From the IMG/VR virus record IMGVR_UViG_3300024339_000050, positions 1 through 32,385 of that record: a stretch of 32,385 bases of DNA; one strand, given 5' to 3'. The stretch comes from a virus. A program made the position numbers and the translations under genes. The notes under the pieces were generated by a model. That model searched no databases. It was given only the letters and a program-made list of their open reading frames with translations, and was not told the origin of the DNA. Below are positions 14,168 through 22,287 of this stretch, piece by piece. The stretch's first letter is position 1. The number at the start of each line of letters is the position of its first letter.

Positions 14168-14562
14168 TTAAGGTAATGCTACTAATGTTGTTATCTTTTA
14201 ATGCGTTTGCGAATAATGCGTTAAGCCTACAGCTACCTAGTATGTCTAATAGCTATCAGTCTGATAAGTTTAGGGCAGGTAACTTAGATTGTTCTAATGC
14301 TATTGGTGGCTCTACTAACCTAGAGTTTGGTATGACAGGTATTGTTAATAACGCTATGGGTGAGGATTCAACTAATCCAACCTCAAAAGACGTAGGACTA
14401 TATGCTAGGATTGTGATGCCCTTAAATGCGCCTAAAGAACGTATCAACTGTAACACCTTGTACAAACTAGAACTAAGAAAGAAACGTCTTGAGGTAATGC
14501 GACTTGAACAAGAACTAGCAGACCTTAGAAGACTTGGTATTCAAAATAGCTTTGAGAATTAA
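14164..14562 (+). CDS. Secreted protein with C-terminal coiled coil
   Basis: This 132-residue protein starts within the previous stop (ATGA) and has a short signal peptide (residues 1-16, cut after AFA). The mature part contains DCSNAIGGSTNLEFGMTGIV and VGLYARIVMPLNAP, which look like strands that could insert in or lie on the outer membrane. A Cys (NCNTLYKLELRK) then leads into a coiled coil (RLEVMRLEQELADLRRL). Two Cys may form a disulfide. Similar unnamed proteins occur in marine phages in my memory. Function unknown. Confidence 0.55.
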   Translation: MIKVMLLMLLSFNAFANNALSLQLPSMSNSYQSDKFRAGNLDCSNAIGGSTNLEFGMTGIVNNAMGEDSTNPTSKDVGLYARIVMPLNAPKERINCNTLYKLELRKKRLEVMRLEQELADLRRLGIQNSFEN

Positions 14563-14564
14563 TT

Positions 14565-15068
14565 ATGGCAAACCTTGGTGATGACTTAAATAAAATAGAC
14601 GAAGCAAAGGATAAGTTAGCTAATACTACTATCGGTATCTTTGGATATAAGCTAACGCCCACTCAGATAGGTATGGCATTTGCTGTGTTATCAACTACAT
14701 TAGGTACTTTGTATGGTGGATTCACTATGTATCAGAAAGTAGAAGGTATAGCTAGTTTAGATTTAGGTGCGTATCAATCCAAGATGAGTGCTATGGATAT
14801 TAAGATTGAACAGGCCTTGGATTACTCGAGAGACATTAAAAACGGTCTTAGAGACGATATTATGCGCATTGAGAATGTTGCTGATAGAGTTGAGGATGAT
14901 GTTAATACTATCGAAGATAAAGTAAGAAACTTAATTGATGATGCCGAAGAGAGGTTTGAGAATAAAAGAGACCAACTCAGGACATCAAACAAAGCAGATA
15001 TTAAGGAGTTAGAGGACAGATTATCAGCTAAACTACAACGAGCCTTGGACAATCCATTGGCAAACTAA
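14565..15068 (+). CDS. Membrane-anchored coiled-coil protein, candidate inner-membrane spanin
   Basis: This 167-residue protein has one membrane segment at residues ~33-54 (PTQIGMAFAVLSTTLGTLYG) preceded by a soluble charged N-terminus. A long coiled coil follows (residues ~68-160; IENVADRVEDDVNTIEDKV and similar heptads). This layout is shared with i-spanins, which link inner and outer membranes at the last step of lysis, though the cytosolic part is longer than usual. The small secreted Cys-rich protein downstream is in the place where an o-spanin would be, but lacks a lipobox. Anchoring of other phage proteins is an alternative. Confidence 0.5.
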   Translation: MANLGDDLNKIDEAKDKLANTTIGIFGYKLTPTQIGMAFAVLSTTLGTLYGGFTMYQKVEGIASLDLGAYQSKMSAMDIKIEQALDYSRDIKNGLRDDIMRIENVADRVEDDVNTIEDKVRNLIDDAEERFENKRDQLRTSNKADIKELEDRLSAKLQRALDNPLAN

Positions 15069-15077
15069 GGGTTTAAG

Positions 15078-15230
15078 ATGAATAAATATATATTACTAAT
15101 AACAATACTAATGACAACGGCTTCGTTCGCATTTTTTAATATGCCTCAGCAGATGTTTCAGACGGGCAGTCAGATGATGTTTCCTGCTCAACCTCAACCA
15201 ACTTGCAGCTGTCAGTGTCTAAAACAATAG
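15078..15230 (+). CDS. Small secreted peptide with CxCxC tail
   Basis: This 50-residue frame starts at ATG 15078 and ends with TAG at 15228-15230. It has a signal peptide (residues 1-18, cut after SFA), then a Met/Gln/Pro-rich segment (FFNMPQQMFQTGSQMMFPAQ) and ends in PTCSCQCLKQ. The mature peptide of ~32 residues has three Cys in CxCxC, suited to metal binding or disulfides. No lipobox is present, so a lipoprotein o-spanin is not supported. It is the last gene before a new promoter-like box. The signal peptide supports a real gene although the ribosome site is weak. Confidence 0.55.
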   Translation: MNKYILLITILMTTASFAFFNMPQQMFQTGSQMMFPAQPQPTCSCQCLKQ

Positions 15231-15261
15231 ACGCCCAGTGGCATAAAAGAGTGGTTTAGGG

Positions 15262-15267
15262 CATAAT
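15262..15267 (+). promoter_or_regulatory. Promoter-like -10 box upstream of the second tail block
   Basis: CATAAT followed by AG lies in the 66-base gap before the gene at 15297. AGTGG precedes it by seven bases, as GTGG precedes TATAAT by eight at 245-250. No TTGACA-like -35 is seen. Support is mainly its place at a functional boundary. Confidence 0.35.
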
Positions 15268-15296
15268 AGCAATTAAAGATAATTAGGAGTGATTAC

Positions 15297-15905
15297 ATGG
15301 GTATTAGCACAATAGAACAAGGCGAAGAGTTAGGGCTGTCTGTCCAGATTGAAGATGGTACAAGTTCAGGGCTTTACCCCCGTGCAATTGTCACCAACGA
15401 CTCGGGAAGCACTATCTCTGGTGGAACGGTAGATTTAACCGTAGCAGGCACCACAGGAATGTACTACAACGCAGGTACAGCACTAGCTATGCCAGATAAT
15501 GCGTTTGTAACAGTTACCTACATTATCTACACAGACGCAGGCCATACTACAGAATCAACAACCTATTTACGCTCAGCTGATATGTTTATGAGAGCGGGGG
15601 AAGTATCTGCTGACGTCACTAAAGTTAGTGGGTCGGCGAGTGCTGCGGATAAGTTAGAAGCCAACGTACTACTTACTATCGACGCAGCTGTCAATGACGC
15701 CTCTGCTTCAACCTCATCGTTCGATACAACCCTAACTGAAACTACAACTAACGCATACGCAGGTAGAGAGCTTCATATGACTAGCGGTAACGCAGCAGGT
15801 GAAATTAGTAAGATTACAGCTTATGATGGTACTACTAAAGTAATAACACTATCTCCGGGTCTTTTAACTGCCCCCGCAAACACTGATACATTCACTATTT
15901 TCTAA
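15297..15905 (+). CDS. Beta-rich virion protein
   Basis: This 202-residue protein has no signal peptide. It has beta strands rich in Thr, Ser and Gly, with TIEQGEELGLSVQIEDGTSS at the N-terminus, AGEVSADVTKVSGSASAADK in the middle and MTSGNAAGEISKITAYDGTT then VITLSPGL near the end. The last part resembles small domains common at the ends of phage tail proteins. It has TTAGGAG before ATG. It heads the second structural run, so it is likely a tail or fibre-associated protein. Confidence 0.55.
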   Translation: MGISTIEQGEELGLSVQIEDGTSSGLYPRAIVTNDSGSTISGGTVDLTVAGTTGMYYNAGTALAMPDNAFVTVTYIIYTDAGHTTESTTYLRSADMFMRAGEVSADVTKVSGSASAADKLEANVLLTIDAAVNDASASTSSFDTTLTETTTNAYAGRELHMTSGNAAGEISKITAYDGTTKVITLSPGLLTAPANTDTFTIF

Positions 15906-15917
15906 TGAGGGTATTAT

Positions 15918-16910
15918 ATGAGCTCTAGATTAGGGTTTTCAGGATATATTAGAAAGGACCGATATACGGATGAGGGTCAGCTAGACATCACTCTAGCGAC
16001 TATGCAGTTGTTAGGGCCGTCGCATTCTATTGCTATTGATGAGACAGTACATGTCGACTTAGCAACAATATCACTAAGTGCTGGTGCAGTAACCCTAACA
16101 GAAACGACCCATGTAGATTTATCCAGCATGGGTTTATCTACTTATGACGTAGACAACATAATAACCCTACCTGCTGCAACACTACAGGTAGCTACTTATG
16201 ACGTAGACAACATAGTAACCCTGCCTGCTGCAACACTACAGGTAGCTACTTATGACGTAGACAACATAGTAACTCTATCTGCACAGGCATTGCAATTGGC
16301 TGCTAACGACGTAGACAACATAGTAACCCTGTCTGCACCTGCACTGCAGTTGGTAGGAAAGGATGTTACTTTAGAAGAAACAGTGCATATAAGTACTGCT
16401 ACCATAGCGCTGGTAGGACAAGAAAACACCACTATTGCAGAGGTAAATGTAGACACAGCAGCAGTTGCACTAAGCACCGCTGCAATAACTCTAACAGAGT
16501 CTCCTAACGTAGATTTATCAGGTATGGCACTAAGTGCCTTAGCTGTATCCCTTGAAGGCACAATAAATGTATCTGCAGTTACTGTAGCTTTAGTAGGGAA
16601 TACAGTTGTAGTAGAGCAGAGTGGTACCATGGGCATAACATCCCTGCAGCTGGTCACTAAGAATGTTGATAACATAGTTACACTATCAGCTGGCGCTATG
16701 GCCATCACTAGTTACGACGTCAGTTTAGAAGAAGATATATTAGTAGACTTAGCTTCTATTGTACTGGTAGGTAAAAATATAGATATTATATTGGACAGCT
16801 ACTTAACTGTAACTGGAGTGTCTGCGACAGGCTCCGCTAGTAAAATAACTACTTGGGCAGATTTAGTCACTGCAGATACCAATACTTGGACAGAAGTACC
16901 CGCGGCATAG
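15918..16910 (+). CDS. Repeat protein, beta-solenoid-like virion protein
   Basis: This 330-residue protein consists of degenerate repeats of ~18-20 residues, each of the form (Val-Asp)-x-hydrophobic-x-hydrophobic followed by a turn: TYDVDNIVTLPAATLQVA, TTHVDLSSMGLSTYDV, SPNVDLSGMALSALAV. Four copies near residues 77-148 are nearly identical at DNA level. The regular hydrophobic alternation and length suggest a beta-solenoid, as in elongated phage spikes. N- and C-termini are not repetitive; the C-terminus (SYLTVTGVSATGSASKI...) may be the attachment or tip. No family recognised; tail or fibre role inferred from neighbours. Confidence 0.6.
   Translation: MSSRLGFSGYIRKDRYTDEGQLDITLATMQLLGPSHSIAIDETVHVDLATISLSAGAVTLTETTHVDLSSMGLSTYDVDNIITLPAATLQVATYDVDNIVTLPAATLQVATYDVDNIVTLSAQALQLAANDVDNIVTLSAPALQLVGKDVTLEETVHISTATIALVGQENTTIAEVNVDTAAVALSTAAITLTESPNVDLSGMALSALAVSLEGTINVSAVTVALVGNTVVVEQSGTMGITSLQLVTKNVDNIVTLSAGAMAITSYDVSLEEDILVDLASIVLVGKNIDIILDSYLTVTGVSATGSASKITTWADLVTADTNTWTEVPAA
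16146..16361 (+). repeat. Four 54-bp tandem repeats
   Basis: GACGTAGACAACATA recurs exactly 54 bases apart at 16146, 16200, 16254 and 16308. Copies 1 and 2 are nearly identical over the whole unit; copies 3 and 4 have drifted. They encode 18-residue units in the solenoid-like protein. Confidence 0.95.
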
Positions 16911-16951
16911 GTAACGAATTAATTAATTAAAACATACAATAGGAGCAGGTC

Positions 16952-17965
16952 ATGGCATCAAGCTATACAACAAATTTAGGGTTCGAGAAGCAAGGGGATG
17001 GTGAAAACGCATCTACTTGGGGTGTAAAGGTCAACACTGTCTTTGACCTCATAGAGGATGCCATCGCAGGTGTTGGCTCCATCTCAATGACGGCAGATGC
17101 AGACAAGACACTAACTGATATAGACGGCGCAGTAGATGAGTCACGAAGTGCGGTACTAGAATTTACCTCAACACTGTCCCTAACCGCAACGCGCTCTATT
17201 ATAGTACCCACCTCAGGCAAAATATACATAGTTAAGAACGGCACTACTGGAGGTCAGTCTCTTACAATAACCACAGTAAGCGGTACAGGTGTTACTATTG
17301 CTAACGGCGATATAAGAATAGTCTACTGTGACGGTACAAATATATTAGAAGCAGGCGCAGCAGACCAGACGGCCGCTGAGATTAAGACCTTATTAGAGAA
17401 TGGCATTGACAGTATTCATTATGTAGACGGTAGTATTGATAATGAACATATTGCAGACAATGCAATTGACAGCGAGCACTACGCTGACGGCAGTATCGAC
17501 ACAGCCCATATTGCAGATGACCAGATTACAGTAGCAAAAATGGCAGACAACTCAGTTGACTCTGACCAGTATGTAGATGGCAGTATCGACACAGCCCATA
17601 TTGCAGATGACCAGATTACAGTAGCAAAAATGGCAGACAACTCAGTTGACTCTGACCAGTATGTAGATGGCAGTATCGACACAGCCCATATTGCAGATGA
17701 CCAGATTACAGTAGCAAAAATGGCAGACAACTCAGTTGACTCTGACCAGTATGTAGACGGGTCAATTGATGCGGCTCATTTATCAGCTACATTAGGTGAT
17801 TTAAGAAGAGGGGTTACCCATGTAGGTAGAGATGCTAATGACCATATTCAGATAGACACCAATATGATAAGATTCTATATTGACGGTGTTAATGTAATGA
17901 GCTGTGATGCTTCGGGCAATATAATCGCCAAAGGCAATGTAACAGCTTACGGAACACCTGCTTAA
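16952..17965 (+). CDS. Tail fibre protein with 30-residue repeats
   Basis: This 337-residue protein begins MASSYTTNLGFEKQGDGENA and STWGVKVNTVFDLIEDAI, a start found in many phage fibres. A beta region follows (residues ~45-130), then short degenerate repeats and three identical 30-residue repeats (GSIDTAHIADDQITVAKMAD then NSVDSDQYVD). It ends in a tip with HVGRDANDHIQIDTNMIRFY and VNVMSCDASGNIIAKGNV, which looks like the strand region that often precedes an S74 chaperone, but no S74 domain follows. It may be a truncated or chaperone-free fibre. Ribosome site AGGAGCAGG. Confidence 0.75.
   Translation: MASSYTTNLGFEKQGDGENASTWGVKVNTVFDLIEDAIAGVGSISMTADADKTLTDIDGAVDESRSAVLEFTSTLSLTATRSIIVPTSGKIYIVKNGTTGGQSLTITTVSGTGVTIANGDIRIVYCDGTNILEAGAADQTAAEIKTLLENGIDSIHYVDGSIDNEHIADNAIDSEHYADGSIDTAHIADDQITVAKMADNSVDSDQYVDGSIDTAHIADDQITVAKMADNSVDSDQYVDGSIDTAHIADDQITVAKMADNSVDSDQYVDGSIDAAHLSATLGDLRRGVTHVGRDANDHIQIDTNMIRFYIDGVNVMSCDASGNIIAKGNVTAYGTPA
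17491..17760 (+). repeat. Three 90-bp tandem repeats in the fibre gene
   Basis: Units 17491-17580, 17581-17670 and 17671-17760 are identical apart from one base near the end of the last copy (GTAGACGG in place of GTAGATGG). They keep the frame (30 residues). Partial degenerate copies precede them. Confidence 0.97.
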
Positions 17966-17975
17966 AGGAATTGAA

Positions 17976-18875
17976 ATGAGCATTTACGGATACGGGTACG
18001 GGACAAACGATGGGCAGAACGCCATTGACTGGAATTACTATAGGTATCCAGAACAGCAGGTAGGGGCAAGACCTCTGGATTACCCTGCTCACTTACCTTG
18101 GCCTCCTCCTCAACCTAATGTCAATGTAGACAGCGGTGGGGGCGGCGCTATGCCTAATATCAATGGCGGTACCTCACCTACGGGGCAGGGGCTTGGCTCG
18201 TTAAACGGCGGTAAAGAGTATGGTTGGAAAGACGTGGGTAACTTCCTGTCTAACCAGACTCTGGGCCCTATGGGTGAGCACGTCGGCTTAGGTAATTACA
18301 ACGCAGGTAATGCAATAGGGACAGTGGGCGCAGGCTTACTAGGGGTCATGAATCCTGTCGTAGGTATGGGACTAAGCTGGTTAGGTAATCAGGCTTGGGG
18401 CAATAAGTACGGAGAGGACGGCTTCTGGGGCAGCTTCTGGGGTGAAGATAAAGATAAAGACGATGAAAAGACAGACGACGGACTGGGTGACAATCCTCTA
18501 GGTATTCCTGGTAAGGATAATTTAGGTAGAGGATTTACTAATCCAAGTGACTTAAGTAAAGGACCTAATCAGTTTGGGCCAGAGGGTTTCAATATGCAAG
18601 ATGGTGTGGGTGTTACAGACCCTAGTGGTCCGTACGGTGACGGCAGCGGGCTAGGGTATAACGCCCCTACCACAATCGAGACATTCAGCCCTGATAACAA
18701 CTACGGATATACTGGCCCCGACTCTAATGGAAACAGTCAGAACTTCAACTATACTGGCGGCGACGGCTCAGCAGGCGACGGCTCAGGATTTGGTGAAAAC
18801 AACTCAGGATTTGGCGGTTTTGAAGATGGTACCGATGAGAGTGACGCAGCTGCTGCGGACCAAGGCGAATGGTAG
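17976..18875 (+). CDS. Gly/Asp-rich virion protein
   Basis: This 299-residue protein is Gly-, Asn- and Asp-rich with few hydrophobic residues apart from one possible amphipathic segment (GTVGAGLLGVMNPVVGMGLS, residues ~112-131). It begins with MSIYGYGYGTNDG and a Pro-rich stretch, contains WGNKYGEDGFWGSFWGEDKD and a highly acidic part, and ends DAAAADQGEW. Low-complexity proteins like this often occur among ejection and tail proteins. It lies directly before the gp10-like gene. Function unknown. Confidence 0.5.
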   Translation: MSIYGYGYGTNDGQNAIDWNYYRYPEQQVGARPLDYPAHLPWPPPQPNVNVDSGGGGAMPNINGGTSPTGQGLGSLNGGKEYGWKDVGNFLSNQTLGPMGEHVGLGNYNAGNAIGTVGAGLLGVMNPVVGMGLSWLGNQAWGNKYGEDGFWGSFWGEDKDKDDEKTDDGLGDNPLGIPGKDNLGRGFTNPSDLSKGPNQFGPEGFNMQDGVGVTDPSGPYGDGSGLGYNAPTTIETFSPDNNYGYTGPDSNGNSQNFNYTGGDGSAGDGSGFGENNSGFGGFEDGTDESDAAAADQGEW

Positions 18876-18892
18876 ATTTAAAGGAGCTTTAA

Positions 18893-20677
18893 ATGGCATT
18901 ACAATCGATTAACTTTCCTCCGGGAATACAAAAAGAGGGTACAACCTACTCTTCAGAGGGCTCTTGGGCTGATGCAGACAGGGTTCGATTTAAAGCAGGA
19001 ATGCCTGAGCGTATTGGCGGCTGGACAAAACATATTAATGGTACTTTAAACGGTGTGGCCAGGGCTATAGTAGCATGGCGCTCCAACAACGGTACTGTTA
19101 ATACTGCTTACGGCACACATAAGAAACTGTACCTGGAGCAGGGCGGTACGCTTTACGACATAACACCTCTTAGAAAAACTACTACTACCATGTCTAGCGA
19201 CCCAGCAGCCTCGGTAAATGCATCTACTACAGTCACAATAACAGACACAGCGCATGGCGCCTCAACAGGAGACTTTGTAACCCTGTCTGGACTTACAATG
19301 GGCGCATCAGGGCTGGTAACTACAGAAGTAAATGCCAATCATGAGCTTACAGTGCTTACTGTAGATACATATACTATAACGGTAGCAACTGCAGCGTCTG
19401 CTACAGTATCTGTAGGCGGAACAGCAGGTGTTGCAGCCTATGAAGTCAGTATTGGTACGATTACCGAGTCCTTTGAATACGGGTACGGTACTTCTACATG
19501 GGGCGATAGTACGTGGGGAACAGCGCGTACTACATCGTCGGTTACACTAACCCCTAGAATTTGGTCTTTAGACACGTTTGGTGAGGATTTAATAGCAACA
19601 TACGAGCAGGGGCTGTTGTATACCTGGGACGCATCAGGCGGCTCAGGAGTCAGAGCGACCGTTATAACCAACGCTCCTGCTAGCAACAGTCGAATCTTAA
19701 TATCTACCCCAGACAGACATCTTATTGCATTTGGGTCACATAATGGGACAGAGTTTGACCCATTATTAGTTAAGTGGGCTTCGCAAGAAAGCACCACAGA
19801 CTGGACAGCTAGTAGTATTAACACCGCAGGTAGTATGAGAATATCAGGAGGCTCTAAAATTGTAGGAGCCCAGCGAGGTCAGGGTCAAGTTCTAGTATGG
19901 ACAGACACTGATTTACACTCTATGCAGTTTACAGGACCTCCGTATACATTTGGTTTCCAGCAGATTGCAACAGAGTGTGGGGCTGCGGGTCCTAATGCTA
20001 TGGTGGTATCCAACTCAGTAGCATACTGGATTGGGCAACATAACTTCTATATGTATGATGGTTCTGTAAAACCACTACCTAGTACTGTACGTACTTATGT
20101 ATTTAACGATATTAATAAGACGCAGCGTAGTAAGATGGTGGCAGGACTAAACCAGGCGTTCCATGAAGTGTGGTGGTTCTACCCGTCTGAGAGTAGTACG
20201 GAGAACAATAAGTATGTGATGTATAATTATGCAGAAGGGGTGTGGTCGCTTGGTGCCATGGGCCGTAGCGCTTGGGTAGACAGAGGAACATTTAGACTTC
20301 CTATTGGAGTTTCTGATACAGGGGTAGTTTATGACCATGAGAAAGGAAATACTGAAGACGGTACTGCTATGGTGTCCTATATTGAGTCTGCTGAGTTTGA
20401 TTTAGGTGAGGGTGATGAGTTATTCTCACTACATAAAATCATACCTGACATATCACAAGACGCAGGGTCTGTTGATATTAGCTTCGATGCTAAGCTGTAC
20501 CCTAACGATGCAGCTAAGGCATACGGACCTTTCACTGTAACCCCTACAACAGAAAAGATAAACACTAGGCTTAGAGCGCGCCAAATCAGCATTAAATTTA
20601 CTTCAGATGCCTTATTAGACGAGAAGTGGCGACTTGGTACATCCCGTATTGATATTAAACCTGCAGGAAGGAGATAG
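18893..20677 (+). CDS. P22 gp10-like tail hub / DNA stabilisation protein
   Basis: This 594-residue protein begins MALQSINFPPGIQKEGTTYS, continues GSWADADRVRFKAGMPERIG and GWTKHINGTLNGVARAIVAW, and then THKKLYLEQGGTLYDITPLR. I know this start from a family common in podoviruses and related to the P22 gp10-like tail accessory proteins that close the tail after packaging. At about residues 105-175 a Thr/Ser-rich insert is present (TITDTAHGASTGDFVTLSGL type), typical of added domains in phage proteins. The rest holds repeated Trp/Gly strands such as YGTSTWGDSTWG, suggesting a propeller. AAGGAG precedes ATG. Assignment rests on memory of the N-terminus. Confidence 0.65.
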   Translation: MALQSINFPPGIQKEGTTYSSEGSWADADRVRFKAGMPERIGGWTKHINGTLNGVARAIVAWRSNNGTVNTAYGTHKKLYLEQGGTLYDITPLRKTTTTMSSDPAASVNASTTVTITDTAHGASTGDFVTLSGLTMGASGLVTTEVNANHELTVLTVDTYTITVATAASATVSVGGTAGVAAYEVSIGTITESFEYGYGTSTWGDSTWGTARTTSSVTLTPRIWSLDTFGEDLIATYEQGLLYTWDASGGSGVRATVITNAPASNSRILISTPDRHLIAFGSHNGTEFDPLLVKWASQESTTDWTASSINTAGSMRISGGSKIVGAQRGQGQVLVWTDTDLHSMQFTGPPYTFGFQQIATECGAAGPNAMVVSNSVAYWIGQHNFYMYDGSVKPLPSTVRTYVFNDINKTQRSKMVAGLNQAFHEVWWFYPSESSTENNKYVMYNYAEGVWSLGAMGRSAWVDRGTFRLPIGVSDTGVVYDHEKGNTEDGTAMVSYIESAEFDLGEGDELFSLHKIIPDISQDAGSVDISFDAKLYPNDAAKAYGPFTVTPTTEKINTRLRARQISIKFTSDALLDEKWRLGTSRIDIKPAGRR

Positions 20678-20678
20678 A

Positions 20679-20843
20679 ATGGCAGTATTACTAAAGGAAA
20701 GATTCCCTATTCCTAGAGATACATACGATAAAGAGCAGTTAAATCAACTAGTTAGAGTGTTAGAGCTTGCTTTCCGTAGGGTTGACTTTGAACTAGCTGA
20801 TGACGCAGACCAGCGTGAAGCTGAAGGTTGGTTACTGAGATGA
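20679..20843 (+). CDS. Small conserved-looking protein, 54 residues
   Basis: ATG at 20679 follows GGAAGGAGA, one base after the previous stop. The product is MAVLLKERFPIPRDTYDKEQ then LNQLVRVLELAFRRVDFEL and ends REAEGWLLR. It is helical and charged with no membrane segment. The stop forms ATGA with the next gene. Similar tiny proteins occur between tail protein genes of marine podoviruses; function unknown. Confidence 0.65.
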   Translation: MAVLLKERFPIPRDTYDKEQLNQLVRVLELAFRRVDFELADDADQREAEGWLLR

Positions 20844-21175
20844 GTAACTACTTTAAATCAGCAGGTACAGCTTTACCTACTACCGCAGCAACTACATTAT
20901 TAACAGCGACTGCCCAGTCGTCTTTTATCTTAAGTAGTGTTATAATATCCAACACTACCGCCGGAAGCGAAACAGTAGACATAAATTTCGTCGATAGTAG
21001 TGCAAGTGCTACATTTAATATCGCCACCGAGCTTGCTATTGGCGCCAAAACCAAGATAGAACTATTGAGTAACTCTTTTGTATTAGAAGAAGGGGATTCG
21101 ATGACAGCAACTGCATCAACTGGTAGCTCTATTGAAATCGTAATATCATATTTAGATAGGTACAGAGGCGGATAA
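20840..21175 (+). CDS. Small beta-rich virion protein
   Basis: ATG at 20840 (ATGA overlap) gives 111 residues; an upstream TTG is unlikely. The sequence has Ser/Thr-rich strands (AQSSFILSSVIISNTTAGSE, VDINFVDSSASATFNIATEL) with a helical connection and ends SIEIVISYLDRYRGG. This style is found in small phage tail or decoration beta-sandwich proteins. It overlaps the next gene by one base. Confidence 0.6.
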   Translation: MSNYFKSAGTALPTTAATTLLTATAQSSFILSSVIISNTTAGSETVDINFVDSSASATFNIATELAIGAKTKIELLSNSFVLEEGDSMTATASTGSSIEIVISYLDRYRGG

Positions 21176-22287
21176 TGGCAGGCATACAAGATTTAGCGCA
21201 ATACGGTAGAGGCAACGACACAATGATTGCTCACGTAACTCCAGGCGAGCAGATGATTCCGCCTGAGATGATGGTGCGCCACCCTGGTCTACAGAAGGAG
21301 TTATACCAAGCCTATGAGGCTGAAGGTATGGACCCACGTCAATTTAAAGTAGGCTCAGGTATCACTTCATTAAACCCGACTACAGGCATGCCTGAGTACG
21401 GGTTCTTCAAGAAATTATTTAAAGCTGCGGCACCTGTCGTAGGCTACGCATTGGGTGGCGCTGCAGGCGCTGCTATTGGCGGTGCTCTAGCAGGAGCCTC
21501 TGACGGAGGCGGCTGGAAGGGTGCTTTAAAGGGTGGCGCTATCGGTTACGTCGGTGGCTCTCTTGCTGCAGGCGGCGCTTTCGGTGATACGATTGCAGCG
21601 AACTCAGGTATGGGTTTTGGCGGAGCTACAGGCACAGCTGGGCTTGGTTCTTTTGGCACAGAGTGGTCGGGCACGCCAGGAGCATGGGGTAGCAACGGGG
21701 TTTCTAGCTCTATCGAACGCCATGGTGGTATTGGTAACGCGTGGCAGAACCTAGGTAAAAAAGCAACCAGTAGCCCTATGCTAGCAATGGCAGCATTAGG
21801 CGCTCTTTCAGAAGAGCCTGACAACGGCGGTGGTACTCCTTACGTTCCAAACGATAAGAAAGGCGACCCATTTAAGATAGACCGTCCTGATTTAGAGTCA
21901 GGTACTGGAGTTCATCAAAGTAATGCTATCACAGATGCGACAGCAGGATATGGTGCTGGGTACAAGGACTACAAAGCCGTAAACATGCCATACAATAGTG
22001 CAGACTATGTACAAACTCCGGTTATAAAGCCAACTGCATTAATACTAAACAACCCAAAGATAAGCCCAGAGGAGTTGATGGAGTATTATAAGCCTAAGGC
22101 TTATAAAGCACAGGGCGGAATGATTAATCACGGCACGACAGGTACTGCTGACGATGTTCCAATTATGGCATCGAGAGGTGAATTTGTAATGACAGCAGAC
22201 GCTGTAAGAAACGCAGGACAAGGCGACCCAAGAGTGGGCGCTAAGAAACTATATAACCTAATGTACAATTTAGAGGGAGCAAGATAA
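21175..22287 (+). CDS. Ejection-type internal virion protein with glycine zippers
   Basis: This 370-residue protein has a polar N-terminus with MIAHVTPGEQMIPPEMMV (residues ~17-34), then Gly/Ala-rich helices that could insert in membranes: PVVGYALGGAAGAAIGGALA (87-106) and KGGAIGYVGGSLAAGGAF (119-136). The C-terminus carries GGMINHGTTGTADDVPIMAS and RGEFVMTADAVRNAGQGD, a motif recurrent in phage tape-measure and ejection proteins. Podovirus ejection proteins form a channel across the host envelope; the zippers suit this. It starts a run of four such genes with one-base or ATGA overlaps. Confidence 0.65.
   Translation: MAGIQDLAQYGRGNDTMIAHVTPGEQMIPPEMMVRHPGLQKELYQAYEAEGMDPRQFKVGSGITSLNPTTGMPEYGFFKKLFKAAAPVVGYALGGAAGAAIGGALAGASDGGGWKGALKGGAIGYVGGSLAAGGAFGDTIAANSGMGFGGATGTAGLGSFGTEWSGTPGAWGSNGVSSSIERHGGIGNAWQNLGKKATSSPMLAMAALGALSEEPDNGGGTPYVPNDKKGDPFKIDRPDLESGTGVHQSNAITDATAGYGAGYKDYKAVNMPYNSADYVQTPVIKPTALILNNPKISPEELMEYYKPKAYKAQGGMINHGTTGTADDVPIMASRGEFVMTADAVRNAGQGDPRVGAKKLYNLMYNLEGAR

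Noticed and set aside
15078-15230. Lipoprotein o-spanin
   Set aside because: A signal peptide is present but no lipobox Cys follows it; the Cys are at the C-terminus.
16935-16940. TACAAT as a promoter box before the fibre gene
   Set aside because: It touches the ribosome site, leaving no room for a leader, and no -35 is present.
16250-17730. Antisense open frames opposite the repeat proteins
   Set aside because: They follow the repeat periodicity of the sense genes and lack start signals.
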